Positions 32,241 to 40,258 of a stretch of DNA of 52,923 nt are shown one piece after another. Numbering within the stretch: position 1 is the stretch's first letter; each line of letters begins with the position of its first letter. The stretch spans positions 1-52,923 of IMG/VR virus record IMGVR_UViG_3300037852_000044; one strand, written 5' to 3'. This stretch comes from a virus. Below the pieces are notes generated by a model. That model was not told the DNA's origin. It worked only from the letters and a program-made list of their open reading frames with translations, and did no database searches. The position numbers were made by a program, and so were the translations under genes.

Positions 32241-33821
32241 CTATAGGCCGCCGCGTCTACTCCGCGACCCGTAGACGACAGGCATGCGGCTCGACGGCTG
32301 ATCAGCCCGGCGGCCGCGCCGCTCACGCGCCGCCGGAGACGCGACATCAGCCCGGCTCGGCCCTGTGGTATAGAGCCAGCCGATCGAATGCACAAGCGCG
32401 TCGAGCCGGTCCGGCGAATCGGAATCGAACGGCACCCACGTCGTCTGCTGCCCTTCAAGGATCGGCAACACCCCGACGTGATGAACCCGCGACGTCGGCG
32501 ACGGTTTGCCTTTCACTTGCCGATCTTTGCCCTGCTCGTAGAGCGCGGCAACCGGCTCCGCGCGCAACCGCTTCGACCGCGATGCCGAGACATCTTCGAC
32601 GGAGAACAGGCGCGGCTCAATCTCGCGCTGCTCGACCATCTGCTGATACGTCGTCTCGATCACCGTCGGAATCCAATCGCCACCATAGTTCGACTCATAG
32701 ACGATCGCGTCGGCTTGATATTCGATCACCGCGAGAATCACCCGCCGCGCCGCCTGCGTCGGCGTGCCGTTCACCGACAGATCAGCGATGACATAGAACT
32801 CCGGGTGCGACCGTTCACCGGCTGAACCGCTGACGATGATGCCGTGCTCATCGTGGGTCTCCCCTTCACCGCCGGACGGGTCGAACGCGACGCATATCTT
32901 GTGCAGCTCCGGCGCAGTCTCGACGCGGCCGTTATTGATGATCTCCTGCGTCCAGAGAGCGCCTTCGATGTCTTCGAGCAGCTCGGCGTCGAGTTCCTGG
33001 CGACCGAGCGTCGTGCCGACGAGCGGGTCGATGACTTCTCGCCGGTAGTCGTCAGACAGGTTGTGGACGTTCTCGATCGTGCGGCCGCGTGTGATCGTGA
33101 CGCTGCCCGGACGCTGTAGCAGCCCGGCGTGATCGGGTTTCTCTTCTGCTTCGGCGTCAGAGATTTTCAGCAGCGGCACCGGCCGGGGCGTCGTCGTCAG
33201 GCATGCCTGATTGCGGAATGTCGCCTTGTCCGGCCAGTTGCGGCGCGGTCGAAGACGTAGCCCGATGTTCGCGTTACTCCACGTCGTGTCGCGTGCTGTG
33301 CCGCGCGCGGCGTCTTGCCAGTAGGACGGCTCATCGCCCCAGAGGTAGTGATGCTGCGGGCCGCGAAGCTGACGCGGCCGCTCAGACGTAAAGCATTTGA
33401 ACCGCGAGCCGTTCGCCATGAACAGTTCGCCGAGCGAGCGGTTCCATGCGGTCTCGACGCGGCCGCCGCGCAACTCCCACGGCCGGAGCACCGCGAGCAG
33501 CCCAGTCTCGCCCTCGACCATCGTGTCGCGCGCGTCGCTGAATGTCGGCGCGATCAGCGCGCACCGCGCGCCCGGATGCCGCCGCGCTTTGTCGGCAATC
33601 CACTCAGCTCCGGTGCGCGTCTTGCCCCAGCCGCGTCCGGCGAGGATCAGCCACCAGCGTTTGACGCGCGACGGTTCCTTCTGCTCCGGCCGCCGCCAGT
33701 ACCACCACGGCTGACTACCATCGGCGAGTTCGGCGGCTTGCCCCGCCGGGAGGCTGCGGACCCATGCGGCGCGGATCTCCATGCTCGCATAGCGCAGCCG
33801 GTCCGCGACCGACGACGCCAC
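32241..33821 (-). CDS. terL: Terminase large subunit
   Basis: 526 residues. ATPase domain: Walker A GRGWGKT (62-68), Walker B LWGDEP with D163-E164, and SNA/TTT-type coupling motifs. Nuclease domain from ~310 with AFDPSGG (catalytic Asp), YESNYGG and DRLDALVHSIGWLY near the end. It cuts and pumps DNA into the head. Start is a TTG or GTG-type codon just after the small-terminase stop, so the exact N-terminus is uncertain. Confidence 0.92.
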   Translation of the reverse strand: MASSVADRLRYASMEIRAAWVRSLPAGQAAELADGSQPWWYWRRPEQKEPSRVKRWWLILAGRGWGKTRTGAEWIADKARRHPGARCALIAPTFSDARDTMVEGETGLLAVLRPWELRGGRVETAWNRSLGELFMANGSRFKCFTSERPRQLRGPQHHYLWGDEPSYWQDAARGTARDTTWSNANIGLRLRPRRNWPDKATFRNQACLTTTPRPVPLLKISDAEAEEKPDHAGLLQRPGSVTITRGRTIENVHNLSDDYRREVIDPLVGTTLGRQELDAELLEDIEGALWTQEIINNGRVETAPELHKICVAFDPSGGEGETHDEHGIIVSGSAGERSHPEFYVIADLSVNGTPTQAARRVILAVIEYQADAIVYESNYGGDWIPTVIETTYQQMVEQREIEPRLFSVEDVSASRSKRLRAEPVAALYEQGKDRQVKGKPSPTSRVHHVGVLPILEGQQTTWVPFDSDSPDRLDALVHSIGWLYTTGPSRADVASPAARERRGRRADQPSSRMPVVYGSRSRRGGL

Positions 33822-33825
33822 GGCG

Positions 33826-34392
33826 TCAGCCGGATATCTCTAGCGGCGGGCCCAGCAGCTCGTTTACCGCCGCGACCGCCGCGTCATACGCCTCGTCGTC
33901 GTTGTCGAAGACTCGCGCTTCAAGCTGTATTGGGCCGCCGTCAGCGCCGGTCAACTGGATGCGCCGGACCGCGTCGAGGCCGAGCAGATCCGCGCGGCGC
34001 TTCTCGATCTTCAAGACGCGGTCGATCGCTTCGAGATCGCCGTTGCTGACACGGTCGGCGATGCGCAGCAGCATGTAATCGAGCCGGGCGACCGATTCAT
34101 CGATGTAGTCGCCGATCTGATCGAGTTTGACCTTCGCGAGAGCTTCACGGACATCGGCCGAGGCGGCTTTGTTGTCATAGTTGTCGAGCCCGTACTGGCG
34201 GCTGATCGCTTCGGCGATCTCGATGAAGTTCGCGCCGTTGCGGCGCAGCGCGACGGCTTGCCGACGGCGTTCGGCGAGCGCAATCGCGGCGGGGCTGGAC
34301 TTCGACTTCGCACCGCCGCGCGCGGTCGGTGACGTCGGGCGCAGCTCGAAGACTTTCGCGTCCGGATCAGCGGGCGTCTTCCGGCCGGTCAC
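33826..34392 (-). CDS. terS: Terminase small subunit (DNA-binding)
   Basis: 188 residues, GTG overlapping the upstream stop (GTGA). Contains an HTH-like segment (RRQAVALRRNGANFIEIAEAI) and a helical oligomerisation part with RLDYMLLRIADRVSNGDLEAIDRVLKIEKRRADLLGLD, typical of small terminases. Directly precedes the large subunit. Confidence 0.8.
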   Translation of the reverse strand: MTGRKTPADPDAKVFELRPTSPTARGGAKSKSSPAAIALAERRRQAVALRRNGANFIEIAEAISRQYGLDNYDNKAASADVREALAKVKLDQIGDYIDESVARLDYMLLRIADRVSNGDLEAIDRVLKIEKRRADLLGLDAVRRIQLTGADGGPIQLEARVFDNDDEAYDAAVAAVNELLGPPLEISG

Positions 34393-34697
34393 CGGATCGG
34401 CACTTCACGATTGCCGGTCAACGGGATCACATTGCTCGCCGCCGGTTCACGCTTACGCAGCGCGACACACGTCGCCATATGCGGCATGTAGAGCGTCTCG
34501 CCCCGGCTGGGCGCGTTGTCGCTCTTCGTGAGTGTGCGGCCTTGAAACGTGCCGCTCACGTCACGGTAAACCGCGACGTTGCCCGTGCTGTCCGGTTCGA
34601 GGTTGACCGGCATGTTCTTACCATTCGGTGTCTTGACGAAAAAGATCAGCCCGCCGCAGCCGCGACACGGCGACGCGGCTGCCTTCTCGGCGCTCAC
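34389..34697 (-). CDS. Zinc-finger protein upstream of terminase
   Basis: 102 residues. CRGCGG near the start and HMATC near residue 80 could form one C2HC zinc site. Contains the PVNLEPDSTGNV segment common in phage proteins of this kind. 4-bp overlaps on both sides. Function unknown. Confidence 0.65.
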   Translation of the reverse strand: MSAEKAAASPCRGCGGLIFFVKTPNGKNMPVNLEPDSTGNVAVYRDVSGTFQGRTLTKSDNAPSRGETLYMPHMATCVALRKREPAASNVIPLTGNREVPIR

Positions 34698-34945
34698 AGT
34701 TTCCCCGCCGCTTTCGCAGAGTCCCGCGCCGCCTGCCGGATCGTCGGCACATCACACGCGCGCGATAGGTGCAGCATCGCTTCGAGCAGATTGCAATAAA
34801 GCACGAGACCGTCAACGATCTCCGTGCCGCTCATCTCGATCAGATCGTGTGACGTCCATGTCCCGGCGTCGACCTCTTCTACTGCGTCGATCGCGTCGAG
34901 AGTCAGCCGGGCTCGTTCCTTCGGTTGGATCGATGCGCGAGTCAT
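34694..34945 (-). CDS. 83-residue helical protein
   Basis: ATG at 34943-34945, overlapping both neighbours by 4 bp. Mostly helical and acidic (LTLDAIDAVEEVDAGTWTSH, DGLVLYCNLLEAMLHLS). No family recognised. Longer readings would run through the HTH gene. Confidence 0.65.
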   Translation of the reverse strand: MTRASIQPKERARLTLDAIDAVEEVDAGTWTSHDLIEMSGTEIVDGLVLYCNLLEAMLHLSRACDVPTIRQAARDSAKAAGKL

Positions 34946-35178
34946 ACCCGTGCGCCTTGATCGCGGATCTCTTTCAGCACGCCGCAGATCCGCGCTTTGC
35001 TGTAGCCGAGATGATCGGCGATCTGCTGCGGACCCCAGCGGCGCTGGCATGTCAGCCGCCAGATCGTCACGCGCGCTTCGGACGGTGAGAGATCCGTCTG
35101 GCGGCCGTCCATCGCACGGCTGACCGCGACGCTGTCGAGGATGCCGTCTTCTCTGCGGCGTCCGCAGCATGCGGTCAT
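34942..35178 (-). CDS. HTH DNA-binding protein
   Basis: 78 residues. A helix-turn-helix spans ~36-75: SEARVTIWRLTCQRRWGPQQ then IADHLGYSKARICGVLKEI. N-terminus is Cys/Arg-rich. Sits next to the WhiB-like gene and overlaps it by 4 bp. A candidate phage regulator. Confidence 0.75.
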   Translation of the reverse strand: MTACCGRRREDGILDSVAVSRAMDGRQTDLSPSEARVTIWRLTCQRRWGPQQIADHLGYSKARICGVLKEIRDQGARV

Positions 35179-35537
35179 TGGGCGGCGGCCTTCCGGTGAA
35201 GATCAGGTGAGGGGATGGTAACCCCAGCGGCGGCCGCCCAGGAAGCTAGCTCCGGATCTTCGATCACCCGCGCCTTCTCCCAGTTCCGTCGCCGGAGTAT
35301 CTGACCGGCCCACACGCCGGACGCGCGAGCACCCAATTCGTGACGGCGAGACGAGCACGCTTCAAGCGCCGGACAGACCCGCTTGCAGATGTTCGCCGCC
35401 GCCCGCTTATCCCCTTCGCTGGAATCCTCATCCCACAACTCCGGCGCGTCCTGGCACGGGACATGATCGAACGGACGGCCAACCGCGTCATGCAGCGGCG
35501 CGAGCAGCGCCAGCCGGAGACTCACATCATCACGCAT
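35175..35537 (-). CDS. WhiB-family regulator
   Basis: 120 residues. Four cysteines at C28, C51, C55 and C61 (PCQ…ICKRVCPALEAC) match the WhiB iron-sulphur ligands. GVWAG (74-78) replaces the usual GVWGG turn, and a basic segment (LRRRNWEKAR) follows for DNA contact. WhiB proteins are restricted to actinobacteria and their phages and act with the primary sigma factor. Could redirect host or phage transcription. Confidence 0.85.
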   Translation of the reverse strand: MRDDVSLRLALLAPLHDAVGRPFDHVPCQDAPELWDEDSSEGDKRAAANICKRVCPALEACSSRRHELGARASGVWAGQILRRRNWEKARVIEDPELASWAAAAGVTIPSPDLHRKAAAQ

Positions 35538-35540
35538 CGC

Positions 35541-36131
35541 TCAGCCAGCGCTCCGCAAGATCAGCCACAGCGCCGGGGGCTCGGCGCGCTGCCATGCGTG
35601 CAGTATGGGCCAGCTCGCGGTGAGATAGCGAGGATCGTCGCCGTCGATGATCGGCTCATAAGGCACCGGATGATTTACCGCCGTGTCGTGCTGATGCAGA
35701 GCGTCGATCGCCGGTTTCATTGTGGCGACCAAGTTGTCGATGTCGCGGAATCGGTTCGTCTTCGGCCGGAAATGCATCTCGACGTGAACATGGCTCAGGT
35801 GTGGGATCTCGGCGACGATGACAGCGTTGCGGACGACCGCCTTGATCCGGGCGACCGCGTTCGCGTGCGCCATGTAATGCATGCGGTCATTCAGGCTCAG
35901 CGGCGCTTTGCCCTTCGGGGTGAGCGCCGCGTCGATGTCGACACGCCACTCTGCGACCTCGTCACGCGGATCAACGGCACCCGTGCGGCCCTCAACGAAG
36001 CGGGCAGCGACTTCGTAGGGGCATGCTTGTCCATTGTGGAACGCAGGATGACTGATCGATTCCGATGCCGGTCCCATCCACTCGCATAGCATCCGAACTT
36101 GACATGCAAGCGGCGCGAGCGTCGCGATCAT
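35541..36131 (-). CDS. RusA-like Holliday junction resolvase
   Basis: 196 residues. Conserved acidic segment FRPKTNRFRDIDNLVATMKP then AIDAL, and IIDGDDPRYLTASW downstream, fit RusA-type endonucleases that cut four-way junctions as metal-dependent dimers. A ~50-residue N-terminal extension with several Cys may be separate or mis-started. It would resolve recombination products made by the RecT system before packaging. Confidence 0.8.
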   Translation of the reverse strand: MIATLAPLACQVRMLCEWMGPASESISHPAFHNGQACPYEVAARFVEGRTGAVDPRDEVAEWRVDIDAALTPKGKAPLSLNDRMHYMAHANAVARIKAVVRNAVIVAEIPHLSHVHVEMHFRPKTNRFRDIDNLVATMKPAIDALHQHDTAVNHPVPYEPIIDGDDPRYLTASWPILHAWQRAEPPALWLILRSAG

Positions 36132-36388
36132 CGTCGCGCCGGTTCGTCGGTCTCGTCTTGCCGGTCGATGACGATGCCGGAGATCCCCGACATGATCGCG
36201 AACTTCACGCCGGGGAACCGCTCTTCAAGCTGCATGCTGATCATGCCGAGCAGCTCTTGGGGATGATCGACCGCTGACGTGAGCAGCACTTGATCTCCCG
36301 GCCGGATCTGCGTCGCGGCGGCCTCGAAGACAACCGTGAGACTCGTCGAATGCAGCACGCCCGAGGGCGCTCGGCGCGTCGGGCTCAT
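36128..36388 (-). CDS. 86-residue conserved-looking protein
   Basis: An alpha/beta fold is suggested: LTVVFEAAATQIRPGDQVLL, a helical HPQELLGMISMQLEERFPGVKFAIMSGISG. This pattern (R-P-G-D-x-L-L … F-P-G-V … I-x-x) recurs in actinophage hypothetical proteins. 4-bp overlaps with both neighbours. Function unknown. Confidence 0.65.
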   Translation of the reverse strand: MSPTRRAPSGVLHSTSLTVVFEAAATQIRPGDQVLLTSAVDHPQELLGMISMQLEERFPGVKFAIMSGISGIVIDRQDETDEPARR

Positions 36389-36798
36389 TTGCGGCCGGAC
36401 GTCTTCGAGCCGATCTGCGTCACCTTGTCTGCCTGCTCACGCTCAGCGGCGGCGCGCTCTTCATCGAGACGTAACTGACCGGCGGCCTCATCCTTGCGGC
36501 GAGTGATCTCTTCCGCTGCCGCTTGCAGCAACTTCCCGGCGAGTTCACCGTCGCACTCGGTGATCGCCGCCGCGTCGACGGTATGCACGCGTGTCACGAT
36601 GCCGTCGCGGCTCCGCGCATGATTGATCTGGCTCACTTTGCCGCGCAGCACGTAGAAGACCTCTTCGTCGAGCTGCAACGCGACCGGATCGATCGTCAAC
36701 GCTTCGGATAGTCCGTCTCCGGCTTTCACGATCCGCACGGTCGCACGGTGAACTTGGTTGCGCTCGAATAGCGGGAGCTGATTCTTGTCGACGGTCAT
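36385..36798 (-). CDS. 137-residue protein, C-terminal coiled coil
   Basis: ATG at 36796-36798 with AGAGGA upstream and the C-rich leader (no dyad) before it. N-terminal beta part (LPLFERNQVHRATVRIVKAG, EEVFYVLRGKV), then a long charged helix (RRKDEAAGQLRLDEERAAAE). Function unknown. Confidence 0.65.
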   Translation of the reverse strand: MTVDKNQLPLFERNQVHRATVRIVKAGDGLSEALTIDPVALQLDEEVFYVLRGKVSQINHARSRDGIVTRVHTVDAAAITECDGELAGKLLQAAAEEITRRKDEAAGQLRLDEERAAAEREQADKVTQIGSKTSGRK

Positions 36799-37139
36799 GC
36801 GGGTTCCTCTCGGGTGGGTTGCAGCCGGTCTAGTGGCCGGTCGCCTTTGTAGCCCCATCGGCAGTTCGTGCATCGCACGCCGATGACTTCGGGCTGCGGA
36901 ACATCGAGGACGGCGGCGCGGTCATAGTCGTCAGCGTCGATCTCCGGGTCTGACGCGCCGACATGCCATACGCCGTGCAGATCGCGTTCGATCACTGTGC
37001 GTTCGATGATGATGAGACTGTTCGGCGACGCGCAGTACGGGCAGCCGAGCAGCACCGGCTCGGCTGGTTGGGCCTTGTGCTCGACGAGCGCCGTCGGGCT
37101 GTCATCGCCGGGCACCGCGACATCAGCGGGGCGGCTCAC
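36795..37139 (-). CDS. Zinc-ribbon protein
   Basis: 114 residues. CPYC near residue 33 and CTNC near residue 89 form a four-Cys zinc site. The middle contains an acidic loop (ASDPEIDADDYDRA). GTG start overlaps the upstream stop. Typical phage nucleic-acid or accessory protein; function unknown. Confidence 0.65.
   Translation of the reverse strand: MSRPADVAVPGDDSPTALVEHKAQPAEPVLLGCPYCASPNSLIIIERTVIERDLHGVWHVGASDPEIDADDYDRAAVLDVPQPEVIGVRCTNCRWGYKGDRPLDRLQPTREEPA
36799..36822 (-). promoter_or_regulatory. C-rich leader without dyad
   Basis: Minus strand AACCCACCCGAGAGGAACCC just before the ATG. Same leader/ribosome-site block as the seven dyad promoters but with no TATAGT or GTCGG dyad, and it lies inside the coding end of the upstream gene. 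Suggests the leader itself has value for translation. Confidence 0.5.
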
Positions 37140-37300
37140 AGCAGCGCCAGCAGTAGGCCGCAGCCGGTCGCGGAGACCGCGAAGTACATCGCGGCGAGCG
37201 GCACACCGCGACGGAGGGCGACGGTAGCGAGGATGAGGGTGATGATGCCGATCGTGAGCAGCGCCGCGCGTTCGATACGCCGGTCGACGTCGTCACTCAT
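37136..37300 (-). CDS. 54-residue two-helix membrane protein
   Basis: ATG at 37298-37300, stop TGA at 37136. Starts MSDDVDRRIERAALLTIGII, then two membrane helices split by the LRRG turn. Overlaps both neighbours. Function unknown. Confidence 0.6.
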   Translation of the reverse strand: MSDDVDRRIERAALLTIGIITLILATVALRRGVPLAAMYFAVSATGCGLLLALL

Positions 37301-37586
37301 CGCTCACGCAGCTTTCATGCCAGAACGGCAGGCAGTGTTTCACCGCGAACGCGACGAAACCTGACCGCGCTTCGGTGACGTCGACGAGTTCGAGGCAGCC
37401 TTTGCAGCGGATGCCGTGCCGGAACGTGACTGTCGTGACGTCGCTCCGCGCCGGGTCGCGGTCATACTGCGCGTAGCTCGCCGATACCGCCGTCACGTAG
37501 TCTTCCGGGCTCAGCGTCGTCGGACCTTTCACTTCGCCGATCATGTCGACGACATTGCCGGAGTAGTGCAGCGTGACGCCGCTCAT
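37293..37586 (-). CDS. 97-residue Cys-containing protein
   Basis: ATG at 37584-37586. Begins SGVTLHYSGNVVDMIGEVKG; then CKGC, and a C-terminal HCLPFWHESC, giving a likely zinc site of Cys/His ligands. Overlaps the upstream gene by 4 bp. No family recognised. Confidence 0.6.
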   Translation of the reverse strand: MSGVTLHYSGNVVDMIGEVKGPTTLSPEDYVTAVSASYAQYDRDPARSDVTTVTFRHGIRCKGCLELVDVTEARSGFVAFAVKHCLPFWHESCVSDE

Positions 37587-37783
37587 CGAGTCATCCCGAC
37601 CGCTAGGCGTGAACGCCGGTCGGCGAGCGCGACACGTATAGCGCCGATGCACACCGGGCAGAGGATCACCGACTTGATCGGACGCTCTTCGAGCGTCATC
37701 GTCGCCCACCCGGAAGGCAGCGCGACCATCTGATCCTCACGCATGAGCGGTTCGCCGGTCGCGCCGCACTGGCAGCGCGTCAC
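37583..37783 (-). CDS. 66-residue zinc-ribbon protein
   Basis: GTG at 37781-37783 overlapping the membrane-protein stop. CQC near the start and CPVC near residue 45 suggest a zinc ribbon. A longer upstream reading lies in the wrong frame of the membrane gene and is Arg/His-rich. Function unknown. Confidence 0.6.
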   Translation of the reverse strand: MTRCQCGATGEPLMREDQMVALPSGWATMTLEERPIKSVILCPVCIGAIRVALADRRSRLAVGMTR

Positions 37784-38262
37784 GGCGTCTCCAATGCGTG
37801 AATCGCGTCGAGCACGTCCTTCAAACCACCTTGGGTGTTGATGTTCAACGCGTCGAGAATCGCCTCGGTGTCCTCGAACGTCTTCGTTGACCGCGCATCG
37901 GCGGCTTGGCTTTGAATGTTCTGCCCGACCATGATCACGCTCAGCAGGACGAGCTGAATGAACGTCTGCGCGATCCACGCGATCAGCAAGATCAGATGCT
38001 GGTTAATGAGCACTTTCGGGAAGACGTGCTCGAAGACGGTGAAGCCCGCGAGTGTGGCGGGCAGCGACAATAGCGCGAGAAGAGTGAAGACCCATGCGCA
38101 GTTCATCGTGCCGACCGCGCCGGTCGTGCGCAGCGCTACGGCCTTGTTGAAGCGTTGCCAGCCCGAGCCGCTCGGAAGGTGATCGATCGTCTTCGCATGT
38201 ACTGCGATGCCACGCCGCGTGAAGCCGTGTGTCGGTCTCGGACGCTGCTCCGGTGCGTTCAT
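37780..38262 (-). CDS. Two-helix membrane protein, DUF1003-like
   Basis: 160 residues, ATG at 38260-38262. Two membrane helices (MNCAWVFTLLALLSLPATLAG; LILLIAWIAQTFIQLVLLSV) are followed by QNIQSQAADARSTKTFEDTE, the layout of DUF1003-type proteins (two helices, then …QN-x-x-A-x-R). Function unknown; could alter host membrane properties. Confidence 0.65.
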   Translation of the reverse strand: MNAPEQRPRPTHGFTRRGIAVHAKTIDHLPSGSGWQRFNKAVALRTTGAVGTMNCAWVFTLLALLSLPATLAGFTVFEHVFPKVLINQHLILLIAWIAQTFIQLVLLSVIMVGQNIQSQAADARSTKTFEDTEAILDALNINTQGGLKDVLDAIHALETP

Positions 38263-38543
38263 ATCGTCTCTTTCGTCTCGTCTTCGAGCATGAGGCCAAG
38301 CAGCCCCAGCAGGCCTTCGATGAGCCCGCCGAGCTGACGAGCAGCCGGGTCGGCCGAGCGTGACGCGCGGATGAGTAGCCCCGGACGCGGCACAGCCACC
38401 GGCTGAGGCGGCAGATACGTCACGGAAGTCGTCGACGGCGACCGTAGACCACCGCAGCCGCACGATGCGACTTCACAGACACCTTCGCCGTCCATATGAC
38501 GCCGCGCCGAATGCGAGCAGGCACAAGTGATGATCGACGTCAT
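38259..38543 (-). CDS. 94-residue Cys-rich protein
   Basis: Begins TSIITCACSHSARRHMDGEG then CEVASCGCGG: two Cys groups with a His between, a possible zinc or iron-binding knuckle. Middle is Pro-rich, and the end is a hydrophobic/acidic helix (LIEGLLGLLGLMLEDE). Function unknown. Confidence 0.6.
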   Translation of the reverse strand: MTSIITCACSHSARRHMDGEGVCEVASCGCGGLRSPSTTSVTYLPPQPVAVPRPGLLIRASRSADPAARQLGGLIEGLLGLLGLMLEDETKETI

Positions 38544-38695
38544 AACGTGTGGGTCCGGTCGTGAGCGGCACGGTCGGCGACGATGCTGCCGCAGTCAGGG
38601 CAGATCCAGAGACGGGTGCGGCGTGTCTCATTTTCGCTGACGCCGTGAAGGATCACGCCCGCTTCGATGTATCGCTCGCGGCTGCGGTCGCTCAT
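38540..38695 (-). CDS. 51-residue C2H2 zinc-finger protein
   Basis: ATG at 38693-38695, stop TGA at 38540. CPDCGS followed by HDRTH gives a C-x2-C-x11-H-x3-4-H finger at the C-terminus. It marks the downstream edge of the lower-GC block. A small DNA- or protein-binding factor is likely. Confidence 0.65.
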   Translation of the reverse strand: MSDRSRERYIEAGVILHGVSENETRRTRLWICPDCGSIVADRAAHDRTHTL

Positions 38696-38988
38696 CGGGG
38701 CTTCTCCTCCCCAACAACAAGATCACGCCAAGCATGAACAGTCGCAACAAGGTCATCACAGGCGGCCTCGGGCGTGTCACCCAAACCGTAGAGGCCATCT
38801 GGAATCGCGGCGTGGTCCACCCACCATGTCCCGATAATGCGCATCGGGCCGAACCGCCAACGACCAGCCCTCCACCTACGATGTGAAAAGGCTTCCTCGA
38901 TCCATTCGATGCGGGTATCGCTCGACCAAATTGTCTCTGGTGCTGAGGCATGTTCCATGCCGTCAGCGGGAACAATCACGGAGGTCAT
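38692..38988 (-). CDS. 98-residue hypothetical protein, lower GC
   Basis: ATG at 38986-38988. Contains TRIEWIEEAFSHRRWRAGRW, RFGPMRIIGTWWVDH and a helical end. Many Trp. Codon use has more A/T than neighbours outside the block. ATGA overlap upstream. No family recognised. Confidence 0.6.
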   Translation of the reverse strand: MTSVIVPADGMEHASAPETIWSSDTRIEWIEEAFSHRRWRAGRWRFGPMRIIGTWWVDHAAIPDGLYGLGDTPEAACDDLVATVHAWRDLVVGEEKPR

Positions 38989-39209
38989 CGGGGTTTCTCC
39001 TGCTTCTCCTGGCCTCCGGTGTTTCTTTGAACAGGAACGACAGGACCGGGACATTGCCAAAAACCTCTAACCGGGTAGGTGAAGACGGTAACGGCGTGCA
39101 CACCTGTCTTGCCGTGCTGGCATGTTGGTTGGTCAGCTAGTACAGGAGCCACCGCCGCTGCGGCTTCTGGTGGGCTGTCTACCAACCCCGGCCACGGTTG
39201 GACGATCAC
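38985..39209 (-). CDS. 74-residue hypothetical protein, lower GC
   Basis: GTG start overlapping the upstream stop. Pro-rich; one Cys/His group (CQHGKTGVH) and another Cys (WQCPGP). Ends GGQEKQEKPR. No family recognised. Confidence 0.55.
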   Translation of the reverse strand: MIVQPWPGLVDSPPEAAAAVAPVLADQPTCQHGKTGVHAVTVFTYPVRGFWQCPGPVVPVQRNTGGQEKQEKPR

Positions 39210-39370
39210 TTGGGCAGCGCCAGTGGGACCATCGTCGCTATGGCCTGGCGCACGTCTTCACCGTCATCGCACGCCAAGTACACGGTGCTCCCGTCAAGCG
39301 GCTCGATCCGCCACTCAGGCGCACCGTCGCATCCATCGGCCCAACAACCCAGTTCGGCGTCAGTGCTCAT
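39206..39370 (-). CDS. 54-residue acidic protein, lower GC
   Basis: ATG at 39368-39370, stop TGA at 39206. MSTDAELGCWADGCDGAPEW with three Cys in all (the third in YLACDDGED). Overlaps both neighbours by 3-4 bp. Function unknown. Confidence 0.6.
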   Translation of the reverse strand: MSTDAELGCWADGCDGAPEWRIEPLDGSTVYLACDDGEDVRQAIATMVPLALPK

Positions 39371-40062
39371 TGCTGCTCACTTTCCGACACTGGAAGCGAC
39401 GACGGGGAAGTGTCGTGATAGCCGAGCCGGGTCGTCGTAGGCACTGAGAACAGCCGCCCCGAACGCTGGTGGCCGTTATAACCGTCACCGCTGTATCCGT
39501 GTGGGTCGATCGTCTGGAACCCAGTAGCACCTAGCGCGTAGTCGCCGGTGTAGCCCTCACGGAAAGAGTCAGCGTCGGCCCACGTCGCGCAGACCTGAAA
39601 TCCGTTCGCTCGGCCGCAGCATGTCAGTTCTATGGCCCACCGCGTGTCGGGAGTTTCGCTGTCGTCCTCGGTAGCCGCGTCCTCGCGTATATGATCTTTG
39701 TCTTGATCTTTTCCGGTGTCTGGGCTGACACCAAGAGCAGCGGCGAGTTCGGCGAGCACACCGATGATGAGGGAGGGCTTTAGGTCGAGTCGCCCTGCGA
39801 TCTTCAACACAAGATCAGCGTCTCGTTGGGTGACTCGTTGTAGAGCAGCCCGAGCCTCGACGAGTGCCTCACCGAGCCCGTCGTTCGCGTTGAAGAACTC
39901 CATGCACTCGGCGCGCATCGTCGCATTGTCGGCTTCGGCGGCTTCTAGACGAGCCAGCAACCCAGGAACGTCGCCGAGGACCGCGGCGAGTGCCCTCGTA
40001 TCGTCTCGGCGTTCGTAGGCTTCAAGATCGCGCCGGATGGCGTCTAGGGAGCGGTCAGCCAC
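39367..40062 (-). CDS. 231-residue protein with coiled coil
   Basis: GTG start. Residues ~1-90 are helical (LLARLEAAEADNATMRAECM, EARAALQRVTQRDADLVLKI); residues ~140-225 form a second, Gly/Tyr/Thr-rich part with paired Cys (ELTCCGRANGFQVCATW). Central gene of the lower-GC block. No family recognised. Confidence 0.65.
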   Translation of the reverse strand: MADRSLDAIRRDLEAYERRDDTRALAAVLGDVPGLLARLEAAEADNATMRAECMEFFNANDGLGEALVEARAALQRVTQRDADLVLKIAGRLDLKPSLIIGVLAELAAALGVSPDTGKDQDKDHIREDAATEDDSETPDTRWAIELTCCGRANGFQVCATWADADSFREGYTGDYALGATGFQTIDPHGYSGDGYNGHQRSGRLFSVPTTTRLGYHDTSPSSLPVSESEQQ

Positions 40063-40258
40063 CAGACATGGCCGAGTTCCGCGACCGAGCTATCTCAAAG
40101 GCACGGAGCAGCGGCCGACAGGAGTTCGCCTTCCAGCCGCCGCGCTGGGAAATCTCAGCCGCCAACGCCAACGCAATGGAGACGGCATCCCCGTCCATGT
40201 CGGCGACGATCTGCTGCGCCACGGACTCATTCATCGCAGTTGTCGGTCTGGTGGTCAT
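40055..40258 (-). CDS. 67-residue helical protein, lower GC
   Basis: ATG at 40256-40258. Helical: NESVAQQIVADMDGDAVSIA and AAEISQRGGWKANSC, ending FEIARSRNSAMSGG. Overlaps the next gene by 8 bp and the previous by 4 bp. Function unknown. Confidence 0.6.
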   Translation of the reverse strand: MTTRPTTAMNESVAQQIVADMDGDAVSIALALAAEISQRGGWKANSCRPLLRAFEIARSRNSAMSGG

